Shown: positions 7,573 through 14,511 of the stretch, piece by piece
Layout of the letters: the number at the start of each line of letters is the position of its first letter
How positions within the stretch are numbered: position 1 is the first letter of the stretch
Source: Candidatus Janibacter merdipullorum
GTDB lineage: Bacteria > Actinomycetota > Actinomycetes > Actinomycetales > Dermatophilaceae
DNA: 37,205 bases
Direction of reading: 5' to 3'
Assembly (NCBI GenBank): GCA_019116945.1
Contig: DXAR01000013.1
Location: forward strand, 1-37,205
The notes under the pieces: model-generated
Told to the model about the DNA's origin: nothing
What the model saw: the letters and a program-made list of their open reading frames with translations, nothing else
Database searches by the model: none
Translations under genes and position numbers: made by a program

Positions 7573-8567
7573 ACCACATCGCCGTCTTCGGAGCCGGGAG
7601 CTGGGGTACCGCCTTCGCCTCGATCCTCGCCGACGCGGGCAACGACGTCCGCGTCTGGGGGCGACGCCCCGAGCTCGTGGCGCAGCTCAACTCCGGGGTC
7701 AACGAGGACTACCTCCCGGGGGTGGACCTCCCTTCGGGCATCTCCGCGTCCACCGACCCGGCGGAGGTCACCGACGGCGCGAGCATCGTCATCCTCTCCG
7801 TGCCCTCCCAGTCGCTGCGGACCAACCTCACCGAGTGGGCGCCGCTGCTCACCGGGGACAAGGTCGTCGTCTCCCTCATGAAGGGCATCGAGCTCGGGAC
7901 CACGAAGCGCATGAGCGAGGTCATCCACGAGGTCGGGGGGATCCCCGTCGACCGGATCGGTGTCGTCAGCGGCCCCAACCTCGCCCGTGAGATCGTCCAG
8001 CGTCAGCCGGCGGCCACGGTCGTCGCCTGCCCCGACACGGTGGCCGCCGACCGGGTCGCCGCGGCCTGCTCGACGAGCTACTTCCGTCCCTACACCTCCG
8101 AGGACGTCGTCGGCGCCGAGCTCGGGGGAGCGGTGAAGAATGTCATCGCGCTCGCCGTCGGGATGGCCTCCGGCCTGGGCATGGGGGACAACACGAAGGC
8201 CTCGATCATCACGCGCGGGCTGGCCGAGACGACGCGACTCGCGGTCGCCCTCGGCGCGGACCCACGGACCCTCGCCGGGCTCGCCGGGGTCGGTGACCTC
8301 ATCGCCACGTGCATGTCGCCGCTCTCGCGCAACCACTCCTTCGGCGTCAAGCTCGGGCAGGGCATGACCGTCGCGGAGGTCACCGAGCAGACGAAGCAGA
8401 CCGCCGAGGGCGTGAAGTCCTGCGCCTCCATCCTCGACCTCGCCCGCGCCCACGGCGTCGACGTCCCCATCACCGAGCAGGTCAACCGGGCCGTCCACGA
8501 GGGCGTCCCCCCGAAGGAGATCGTCCGCTCGCTCCTCTCCCGGGCCCGCAAGGCCGAGACGGAGTAG
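7569..8567 (+). CDS. gpsA: glycerol-3-phosphate dehydrogenase [NAD(P)+]
   Basis: Cytosolic enzyme reducing dihydroxyacetone phosphate to sn-glycerol-3-phosphate, the backbone of phospholipids. The 332-residue protein has the Rossmann motif GAGSWGTA at residues 8-15, SLMKGIE and SGPNLA in the nucleotide-binding domain, and the catalytic lysine segment GGAVKNVIALAVG with GLGMGDNTKASIITRG in the C-terminal helical domain. It overlaps plsC by 4 bp and has the ribosome-binding site AGGAGG just upstream. The next gene is convergent, with only 6 bp between stops. Confidence 0.96.
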   Translation: MNHIAVFGAGSWGTAFASILADAGNDVRVWGRRPELVAQLNSGVNEDYLPGVDLPSGISASTDPAEVTDGASIVILSVPSQSLRTNLTEWAPLLTGDKVVVSLMKGIELGTTKRMSEVIHEVGGIPVDRIGVVSGPNLAREIVQRQPAATVVACPDTVAADRVAAACSTSYFRPYTSEDVVGAELGGAVKNVIALAVGMASGLGMGDNTKASIITRGLAETTRLAVALGADPRTLAGLAGVGDLIATCMSPLSRNHSFGVKLGQGMTVAEVTEQTKQTAEGVKSCASILDLARAHGVDVPITEQVNRAVHEGVPPKEIVRSLLSRARKAETE

Positions 8568-8573
8568 CCGCCC

Positions 8574-9671
8574 TCAGAGCGCGTCGAGGGCCTGGACGAG
8601 GTCGGCCCAGAGGTCGTCGACGTCCTCGACCCCCACGGACATGCGCACGAGGTTGACGGGGACGGCCTCGGGCTCGCCCGGCTGGCGACGTCGTCGCTCC
8701 AGCTGCGACTCCACGCCACCGAGGCTCGTCGAGTTCGACCAGATCCGGGTGCCGGCCGCGAAGGCCTCGGCCGCGGTCGCGCCGTCCCCCTCGCCGTCGA
8801 CCTCGACGGAGACGATGGCGCCCCACCCCGGGTAGCGCACGCGCGCGATGCGCGGGTGATCGGTGAGCCGCCGGGACAGCTCCGCAGCGTTGTCGCAGGC
8901 CCGCTCCAGGCGAAGGGAGAGGGTCCGCAGCCCCCGGAGGGCGAGCCATGCCTCCATCGGACCGGCAATCGCGCCGCCGAGGAGGCGGCGGCGGGCGAGC
9001 CGGTCGTGGATCGCCCGGCCGCGGACGGGGGTGACCGTGATGCCGAGGAGCACGTCGGAGTGACCGGCGAGGTACTTCGTCGCCGAGTGGACGACGACGT
9101 CGACGTCGTCCTCGAGGGGCCGTTGGAGAAGGGGGGTGGCGAAGGTGTTGTCCACCGCGACGAGCGCACCCGCCGCGTGCGCGGCGGCGGTGAGCGCGCG
9201 GATGTCGGCGATGTCGAGCAGCGGGTTCGTCGGCGACTCCAGCCAGAGCAGGTCGGCACCGGGGAGCGCGGCGGTCACCGCCTCGTCGTCGGTGACGTCG
9301 ACCCAGCGGACGGTGAGCCGCCCCTCCTCGACGGCCTCGGCGAGGGTGACGACGACACCGTTGTAGGCCGAGGCCGGCGCGACGACGACCCCTCCCGCGG
9401 GGACGAGGGCCAACACGGCGCTCACGGCCGCCATGCCCGAGGAGAAGACGAGCGCCTCACCCCCTTCGAGCTCGCCGACGGCCTCCTCCAGCGGAGTCCA
9501 CGTCGGGTTGCTCACGCGCGCATAGTTCGCCGGGCCGTCCGCGATGTACGTGGACGTGAAGGTCACCGGTGGGTTGAGCGCGGCGCCCGGGGTGCGGGCC
9601 GGGCGACCGAGCGCCACGACCTTCGTCCTCGGGGAGAGCTCGGTCTGCGCGTCGTCGTCCTGCTGCTCCAT
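8574..9671 (-). CDS. PLP-dependent Cys/Met metabolism enzyme (cystathionine lyase/synthase family)
   Basis: Fold-type I PLP enzyme of the trans-sulfuration family. It shows YARVSNPTWTPLEEA, the PLP phosphate-binding SSGMAAVSA, LLWLESPTNPLLDI, the Schiff-base segment SATKYLAGHSD (Lys in TKY) and the C-terminal SLGGVESQLERR with RMSVGVEDVDDLW. At 365 residues it is shorter than the usual 380-400: after HPRIARVRYPG the usual HPGHELAARQ-like stretch is missing and the chain goes straight to WGAIVSVEV. Gamma-lyase, beta-lyase or gamma-synthase cannot be told apart from sequence alone. ATG 9671 is chosen because TAGCCT lies 7 nt upstream. Divergent from ddl. Confidence 0.88.
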   Translation of the reverse strand: MEQQDDDAQTELSPRTKVVALGRPARTPGAALNPPVTFTSTYIADGPANYARVSNPTWTPLEEAVGELEGGEALVFSSGMAAVSAVLALVPAGGVVVAPASAYNGVVVTLAEAVEEGRLTVRWVDVTDDEAVTAALPGADLLWLESPTNPLLDIADIRALTAAAHAAGALVAVDNTFATPLLQRPLEDDVDVVVHSATKYLAGHSDVLLGITVTPVRGRAIHDRLARRRLLGGAIAGPMEAWLALRGLRTLSLRLERACDNAAELSRRLTDHPRIARVRYPGWGAIVSVEVDGEGDGATAAEAFAAGTRIWSNSTSLGGVESQLERRRRQPGEPEAVPVNLVRMSVGVEDVDDLWADLVQALDAL

Positions 9672-9702
9672 GGGGACGAGGCTAGACGTTAGTCTTCCCC
9701 CG
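9672..9702. promoter_or_regulatory. 31-bp divergent promoter with two leaderless starts
   Basis: On the minus strand TAGCCT (9679-9684) is 7 nt before the PLP-enzyme ATG; on the plus strand TAGTCT (9690-9695) is 7 nt before the ddl ATG. The boxes are 5 bp apart and there is no room for Shine-Dalgarno sequences. The two promoters must compete for polymerase if both are used. Confidence 0.55.
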
Positions 9703-10830
9703 ATGAGCAGCGATCCCAGCCGCAAGCCCCGCGTCGCCGTCGTCTTCGGCGGGCGCTCCTCCGAGCACGCCGTCTCCTGCGCCACCGCCGCCGGTGTGCT
9801 GCGCGCGATCGACCGTGACGTCTACGACGTCGTGCCGGTGGGCATCACGCGCGAGGGCGCATGGGTGCTCGCGGCCGATGACCCCGACCGGCTCGCGCTC
9901 ACCGCCGACCAGACCCCCGAGGTCACCGACACGGGGACCGAGGTCATCCTCCCGACGAAGGTCGGGCAGACCGTCCTCACGGCCCACCGCCCCGGTGAGG
10001 CGCTCGAGGCCATCGGGCAGGTCGACGTCGTCTTCCCGCTCCTCCACGGCCCCTACGGCGAGGACGGCACCCTCCAGGGGATGCTCGAGCTCACCGACAC
10101 GCGCTATGTCGGCTCGGGGGTGCTCGCCTCCGCCGCGGGCATGGACAAGCACTACATGAAGGTTGTCTTCGCCGGGGCCGGGCTGCCCGTCGGTCCCTAC
10201 ACGGTCATCACCGACGCCGACTGGCGCCGGGACAAGGCTGCGGCGATGGACGCGGTCGGTGCGTTGACCTTCCCCCTCTTCGTCAAGCCCTGCCGTGCCG
10301 GGTCGTCGATGGGCGTCTCCAAGGTGGACTCCCCGGAGGGGCTCGAGAGCGCGATAGAGGCGGCCCGCGAGCACGACCTCAAGGTCATCGTCGAGGCCGG
10401 GGTCGTCGGCCGGGAGATCGAGTGTGCCGTCCTGGAGGGTCGCGGCCTCGACGCGCCCCGGACCTCCCTCCCCGGCGAGATCGTCGTCGAGGGTGGCCAC
10501 GGCCACGACTTCTACGACTTCGAGGCGAAGTACCTCGACGAGGCCTCCGTCGTCCTCTCCTGCCCGGCAGAGCTCCCGCAGGGCGTGGCCGACGAGGTCC
10601 GCCGGCTCGCGGCGGCCTCCTTCGAGGCCCTGGGCTGCGAGGGGCTGGCGAGGGTCGACTGCTTCGTCACCGAGGGCGGCCAGGTCGTCATCAACGAGAT
10701 CAACACGATGCCCGGCTTCACCCCGAGCTCGATGTACCCACGGATGTGGCAGGAGAGCGGGATGGGCTACGCGGAGCTCGTCGACGAGCTCATCCAGCTC
10801 GCCCTCGAGCGCCCCGTCGGCCTGCGCTGA
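9703..10830 (+). CDS. ddl: D-alanine--D-alanine ligase
   Basis: ATP-grasp enzyme making the D-Ala-D-Ala dipeptide for peptidoglycan. The 375-residue protein opens with VAVVFGGRSSEHAVSCATA, followed by LHGPYGEDGTLQGMLEL, the ATP-binding LFVKPCRAGSSMGVSKV, and the metal-binding C-terminal INEINTMPGFTPSSMYP. ATG 9703 is preferred over an upstream frame extension that would run through the divergent promoter and into the neighbouring gene. The mRNA is predicted to be leaderless. A palindromic terminator follows 6 bp after the stop. Confidence 0.96.
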   Translation: MSSDPSRKPRVAVVFGGRSSEHAVSCATAAGVLRAIDRDVYDVVPVGITREGAWVLAADDPDRLALTADQTPEVTDTGTEVILPTKVGQTVLTAHRPGEALEAIGQVDVVFPLLHGPYGEDGTLQGMLELTDTRYVGSGVLASAAGMDKHYMKVVFAGAGLPVGPYTVITDADWRRDKAAAMDAVGALTFPLFVKPCRAGSSMGVSKVDSPEGLESAIEAAREHDLKVIVEAGVVGREIECAVLEGRGLDAPRTSLPGEIVVEGGHGHDFYDFEAKYLDEASVVLSCPAELPQGVADEVRRLAAASFEALGCEGLARVDCFVTEGGQVVINEINTMPGFTPSSMYPRMWQESGMGYAELVDELIQLALERPVGLR

Positions 10831-10836
10831 CCCCCC

Positions 10837-10868
10837 GATCTCGCATTTCCTTCAGGAAATGCGAGGTC
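10837..10868. terminator. AT-containing bidirectional terminator between ddl and the DUF3515 gene
   Basis: The stem of 14 bp (10837-10850 with 10855-10868, one G-U) closes a TTCA loop; the core ATTTCC/GGAAAT is unusually AT-rich for this window. It reaches into the stop codon of the leftward DUF3515 gene (10867-10869). Confidence 0.75.
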
Positions 10869-11322
10869 AGGTGCACTCGCGGCCGTTGGTCGGCAGCTCC
10901 TGCACCGCCTCGCTGAAGGCGGGGAGAAGCATCGGCGCCGGGTCGTGCTCCTCGGGGACGATGACCTCGATCGCCGGGTCCCTGCCGAAGCTCGTGAGCC
11001 GCGTTCCGTCGTCGAGCTCCTCGGCCACCCAGTCGACGTCGTCGACGACGACGCACTGGTCCTCCGTCGGACCGAGAGCGGGCATGCCGCAGCGCGCGAT
11101 GATCGGCGGGTCCCCCCAGGCGGCCACGGCGGGGTCGCTCGGGTCGGTCTCGGTGGGGGAGAGCTCCTTGACCTCCTCCGGCCAGTGCTCGCTCGCGGCC
11201 ACGCAAGCCTCGTGGTCGGCGTCGTCGGGGATGCCCACCTCGGCCGCGCTGCTGCAGCTGCCGAGGAGGACGGCGCCGGCCGCGACGAGCAGCGTCGTGC
11301 GACGGCGGGGCGAAGGGGACAC
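10867..11322 (-). CDS. DUF3515 lipoprotein
   Basis: Predicted secreted lipoprotein of 151 residues. The N-terminus MSPSPRRRTTLLVAAGAVLLGSC is a type II signal peptide: three arginines, a hydrophobic stretch and lipobox LGSC with Cys23 as the lipidated residue. The mature part has paired cysteines (Cys40, 78, 90, 150) and CGMPALGPTEDQCVVVDDVDW, matching the DUF3515 family commonly found between ddl and thiL in actinobacteria. The function is unknown; the position suggests a cell-envelope role, an inference only. GTG 11322 has TAGCCT 7 nt upstream; the much longer open frame is rejected. Confidence 0.85.
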   Translation of the reverse strand: MSPSPRRRTTLLVAAGAVLLGSCSSAAEVGIPDDADHEACVAASEHWPEEVKELSPTETDPSDPAVAAWGDPPIIARCGMPALGPTEDQCVVVDDVDWVAEELDDGTRLTSFGRDPAIEVIVPEEHDPAPMLLPAFSEAVQELPTNGRECT

Positions 11323-11329
11323 GGCCGGG

Positions 11330-11339
11330 AGGCTACCGT
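11330..11339. promoter_or_regulatory. overlapping back-to-back -10 boxes (DUF3515 gene and thiL)
   Basis: The 10 bp AGGCTACCGT read as TAGCCT on the minus strand (7 nt before the DUF3515 GTG) and as TACCGT on the plus strand (11334-11339). The latter would give thiL a leader of about 35 nt with a GAGGAG ribosome-binding site. The central TA is shared by both boxes. Confidence 0.5.
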
Positions 11340-11379
11340 GCCGTCCTGACCCCCTTCGCCCACCCGAGGAGACCCGACG

Positions 11380-12393
11380 ATGACCGGGGCCCGTCTGCAG
11401 GACCTCTCCGAGGGAGAGTTGCTCGCCCGGCTCTTCCCGCTCTTCGGCGCGGCGACCGGGCCGGCCGAGGTGCTCCTCGGACCGGGCGACGACGCCGCGG
11501 TCCTCGCGGCTCCGTCCGGCGCGAGCGTGCTCACGACGGACACGATGGTCCTCGGTCGCGACTGGCACGACGAGTGGTCGGCACCCGAGGAGGTCGGCCG
11601 CAAGGTCATCGCCCAGAACCTCTCCGACGTCGCCGCCATGGGCGCCGTCCCCACCGGGTTGCTCATCGCCCTCGCCGCTGACCCCGAGACGGAGGTCGCG
11701 TGGGCCGTCGGTCTCGCCGAGGGGATCGCCTCGGCAGCCGCCGAGGCCGGCGCGCCGGTCATCGGTGGCGACCTGTCCTCGGCCGGTCGGGGGACCGTGC
11801 TCATCGGGATCACCGCCGTGGGCGACCTCCAAGGGCGGGCTCCGGTGCGCCGCAACGGCGCCCACGTCGGGGACGTCGTGGCGGTGCGCGGGAGCCTCGG
11901 GCGCTCCGGCGGCGGGCTGCAGCTCCTTCTCGCCGGCCGTGGTCGCACCCACCTCGACGGCCCGGTCGACGGGGCCGACCCCGTCGACCGGGCGGTCGAC
12001 GAGCTGTGCCTGGCGCACCGCCGGACCGACGGGGTGCCGTGGCGTTCGGGAGCCGAGGCGGCGGACGCGGGCGCCACGGCCATGATCGACGTCTCCGACG
12101 GGCTCGTGCGCGACCTCGGCAGGGTGGCCGACGCCAGCGGCGTGCTGGTCGACCTCGACGGGGCGGCGCTGGAGCAGGTGGCGGCCGGTGCGCTCACGGT
12201 CGCCCTGGGCGCGGAGGACGCGCTGCGCCAGGTGCTCTCCGGGGGAGAGGAGCACTCCCTCGTCGCGACCTTCCCTCCGGGGGCGGTGCCGGCGGGGTGG
12301 CAGGTCATCGGGGTGTGTGCCGAGGGTGATGGCGTCCGCGTCGACGGCCGGGTGCCCGAGGTCACCGGCTGGGACCACTTCCGCGCCGGCTGA
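11380..12393 (+). CDS. thiL: thiamine-monophosphate kinase
   Basis: Phosphorylates thiamine monophosphate to the cofactor thiamine diphosphate. The 337-residue protein belongs to the PurM/AIR-synthase superfamily. It shows the metal/ATP region LGPGDDAAVL, VLTTDTMVLGRDWH, the helix GRKVIAQNLSDVAAMGA, VIGGDLSSA and, in the second domain, MIDVSDGLVRDLGR and SGGEEHSLVAT. The start has a GAGGAG ribosome-binding site at a good distance. The next gene, rpmB, is convergent and a terminator lies between them. Confidence 0.95.
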   Translation: MTGARLQDLSEGELLARLFPLFGAATGPAEVLLGPGDDAAVLAAPSGASVLTTDTMVLGRDWHDEWSAPEEVGRKVIAQNLSDVAAMGAVPTGLLIALAADPETEVAWAVGLAEGIASAAAEAGAPVIGGDLSSAGRGTVLIGITAVGDLQGRAPVRRNGAHVGDVVAVRGSLGRSGGGLQLLLAGRGRTHLDGPVDGADPVDRAVDELCLAHRRTDGVPWRSGAEAADAGATAMIDVSDGLVRDLGRVADASGVLVDLDGAALEQVAAGALTVALGAEDALRQVLSGGEEHSLVATFPPGAVPAGWQVIGVCAEGDGVRVDGRVPEVTGWDHFRAG

Positions 12394-12413
12394 CCCGCTC
12401 CGGGCACGAAAAA

Positions 12414-12442
12414 GCCGCCGGTCCCCGGTGGGGAGCGGCGGC
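12414..12442 (-). terminator. intrinsic terminator of rpmB
   Basis: The stem GCCGCCG/CGGCGGC (12414-12420 with 12436-12442) plus an inner CCCC/GGGG pair closes a short loop. On the minus strand it is followed by a run of five T. It is the only clear T-tract terminator in the window; in the thiL direction it is preceded by the A run. Confidence 0.85.
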
Positions 12443-12460
12443 GGATTCGTCAGGCTCGGG

Positions 12461-12655
12461 TCAGCGCTTGACCTTGCCGGCCTTGAGGCACGAGGTGCAG
12501 ACGTTGAGACGCTTCGGGGTCACACCAGCGTCGCCCACCTTGGCCCGAACGCGCTGGATGTTCGGGTTCCAGCGACGCTTGGTGCGGCGGTGCGAGTGCG
12601 AGATGGAGTGTCCGAAGGACGGTCCCTTGCCGCAGACGTCGCAGTTGGCAGCCAC
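12461..12655 (-). CDS. rpmB: 50S ribosomal protein L28, zinc-binding form
   Basis: Large-subunit ribosomal protein of 64 residues. It begins [15 protein letters not shown] and ends with [12 protein letters not shown]; the two CxxC pairs mark the zinc-containing (C+) version. Actinobacteria often keep a second zinc-free L28 under zinc control, which is not in this window. A clear AGGAG lies a few bases before the ATG. It is monocistronic with its own T-tract terminator. Confidence 0.97.
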   Translation of the reverse strand: MAANCDVCGKGPSFGHSISHSHRRTKRRWNPNIQRVRAKVGDAGVTPKRLNVCTSCLKAGKVKR

Positions 12656-12842
12656 GGGTTTCTCCTGTGTTCGTCAGTACGTGAGTGATGTGCTCCGGGC
12701 ATCCACCGCGAAGGGGGGACAGGTCGCCCGGGCAACCGGTACAGCGTAGCGGAGGCCGGGGGTGGTGACCAAAACGGTGGATGCGGGTCACGATGCGGCG
12801 ACCGGCCCGCCCCGACGCGTCCCGCCAGTCTGCCTCCTCGGC

Positions 12843-12855
12843 TACCGTGACGCAC
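12843..12855 (+). promoter_or_regulatory. leaderless promoter box of the DAK2 gene
   Basis: TACCGT (12843-12848) lies exactly 7 nt before the GTG at 12856, and no Shine-Dalgarno is present. This spacing decides the start in favour of 12856 over the GTG at 12847, which would overlap the box. Confidence 0.5.
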
Positions 12856-14511
12856 GTGCTGGAGGTCTTGGACGCGGAGTCGGTGCGGCGGTGGGTCGTC
12901 GTCACCCGAGCCGCGCTCGCCGCCCGACGCGCCGAGATCGACGCGCTCAACGTCTTCCCGGTGCCCGACGGTGACACCGGCACCAACATGTACCTCACCC
13001 TCGACCAGGCGCTCGACGTCACCCGGACCGAGCACGAGCGGCTCGGCGCCGTGACGGACCTGCCCCTCGACGTCGAGGTCGCCGCGATGTCGCGCGCCAC
13101 CCTCATGTCCGCGCGCGGCAACTCGGGTGTCATCCTCAGCCAGCTCGTGCGCGGGGTCAGCGAGGTCATCGCCGGGGAGGGGCTGACCGAGGTCGACGTC
13201 GCCGCCGTCGCCCGCGCCTTCGCCAGGGGCGCTCGCCGCGCCCGGGAGAGCGTCGTGCGAGCCCAGGAGGGCACGATCCTCACCGTCGCGGACGCGACGA
13301 CGGCGGAGGTGGAGCGGGTCGTCGCCGAGGGGGGTGGCCTCGGTGACCTCACCCGGGCCGCCGTCGACGCCGCCCGGGCCGCGCTGGCCAGGACCCCGGA
13401 ACAGCTGCAGGCGCTCGCGGACGCGGGCGTCGTCGACGCCGGGGGCGCCGGGTACCTCCTCTTCGTCGAGGCGCTCGACCAGGTCGTTCACGAGAAGGGC
13501 CCCGCGAGCCACTACGTCGTCGACGACTTCATCCTCAACCAGTCCCTCGAGCGGCGGCCCGAGTGGTCCCAGGACCGGCAGGCGAGCGGCGGGAGCCGCG
13601 CCGTCCCCGCCCACGAGGGGCCGGCCTACGAGGTGATGTACCTCCTCCACGACATCACCGAGGAGCAGGTGACGGTGCTGCGGGGCGCGCTCGACGAGCT
13701 GGGGGACAGCGTCGTCGTCTCCAGCGCGGAGGACGTCACCCACGTCCACGTGCACACCGACGACATCGGTGGCGTGCTCGAGGCCGGTCTCGTCCACGGG
13801 GCACCACAGCGCGTGGCCGTCACCCTCCTCGAGCTCATGAGCCCTGCCCCGGGGCTCGGGATCGGCATCGTCGCCTGCGCGGCCGGACCCGGGATCGCCG
13901 CCGTCCTCGAGGAGGCGGGCGCGACGAGCGTCCCCTCGGGGCCTGGGCGCCGGGCCTCGGCGGGCGAGCTCGTCGCCGCGGTGCGCGCCACCGGGACGGC
14001 CGACGTCATCCTCATGCCCAACGACCGGGACACCCGGCTCGCCGCGGAGGCCGCGGCGCAGGCTGCCGGCCAGGAGGGTCAGACCGTCCACGTCATCGGG
14101 TCCACGACCGCGGTGCAGGGGCTGGCCGCTCTCGCTGTCTTCGACCCGAGCCTGCCCGCCCAGGCCAACGTCCTCGCGATGACGCACGCCGCCGCGGCGA
14201 CCCAGCACGGCGGCGTGACCGTCGCCGTGAAGTCCGGGCTGACGAGCGGCGGCGCCTGCGAGGTCGGCGACGTCCTCGGGGTCGTGCGCGGGGACATCAC
14301 GATCGTCGGCTCGGACATGGACGAGGTCTGCGGCCAGGTCCTCGATGCCCTCACCGGCTCCGGCGCCGAGCTCGTGACGATGGTGCTCGGCGAAGGGGTG
14401 CCCGAGGGGCTCGTCGCCCGGCTCACCGCCCGGCTCACCGCGGAGCACGTCGAGGTCGAGACCATCGACGGGGGGCAGCCGCACTACCCGCTCCTCTTCG
14501 GGGCCGAGTAG
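12856..14511 (+). CDS. DAK2-domain kinase, FakA-like
   Basis: A protein of 551 residues with the DAK2 ATP-binding signature NVFPVPDGDTGTNMYLT near residues 32-48, MSARGNSGVILSQLVRG, and VVDAGGAGYLLFVEAL. The long C-terminal part resembles that of FakA, the fatty-acid kinase subunit that works with a fatty-acid-binding FakB (DegV family). The size matches FakA (about 550). Older annotation calls such proteins dihydroxyacetone kinase-like. The substrate is inferred; no fakB/degV lies in the window. The TAG stop shares its G with the recG GTG start, so the two are translationally coupled. Confidence 0.88.
   Translation: MLEVLDAESVRRWVVVTRAALAARRAEIDALNVFPVPDGDTGTNMYLTLDQALDVTRTEHERLGAVTDLPLDVEVAAMSRATLMSARGNSGVILSQLVRGVSEVIAGEGLTEVDVAAVARAFARGARRARESVVRAQEGTILTVADATTAEVERVVAEGGGLGDLTRAAVDAARAALARTPEQLQALADAGVVDAGGAGYLLFVEALDQVVHEKGPASHYVVDDFILNQSLERRPEWSQDRQASGGSRAVPAHEGPAYEVMYLLHDITEEQVTVLRGALDELGDSVVVSSAEDVTHVHVHTDDIGGVLEAGLVHGAPQRVAVTLLELMSPAPGLGIGIVACAAGPGIAAVLEEAGATSVPSGPGRRASAGELVAAVRATGTADVILMPNDRDTRLAAEAAAQAAGQEGQTVHVIGSTTAVQGLAALAVFDPSLPAQANVLAMTHAAAATQHGGVTVAVKSGLTSGGACEVGDVLGVVRGDITIVGSDMDEVCGQVLDALTGSGAELVTMVLGEGVPEGLVARLTARLTAEHVEVETIDGGQPHYPLLFGAE

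Noticed and set aside
9544-9702. N-terminal extension of ddl into the divergent gene
   Set aside because: The extension runs opposite the coding start of the PLP enzyme and through the shared promoter; the ATP-grasp protein begins normally at 9703.
13563-14510. N-terminal extension of recG within the DAK2 gene
   Set aside because: It is the shifted frame of a well-supported gene and is Arg-rich without domain features.
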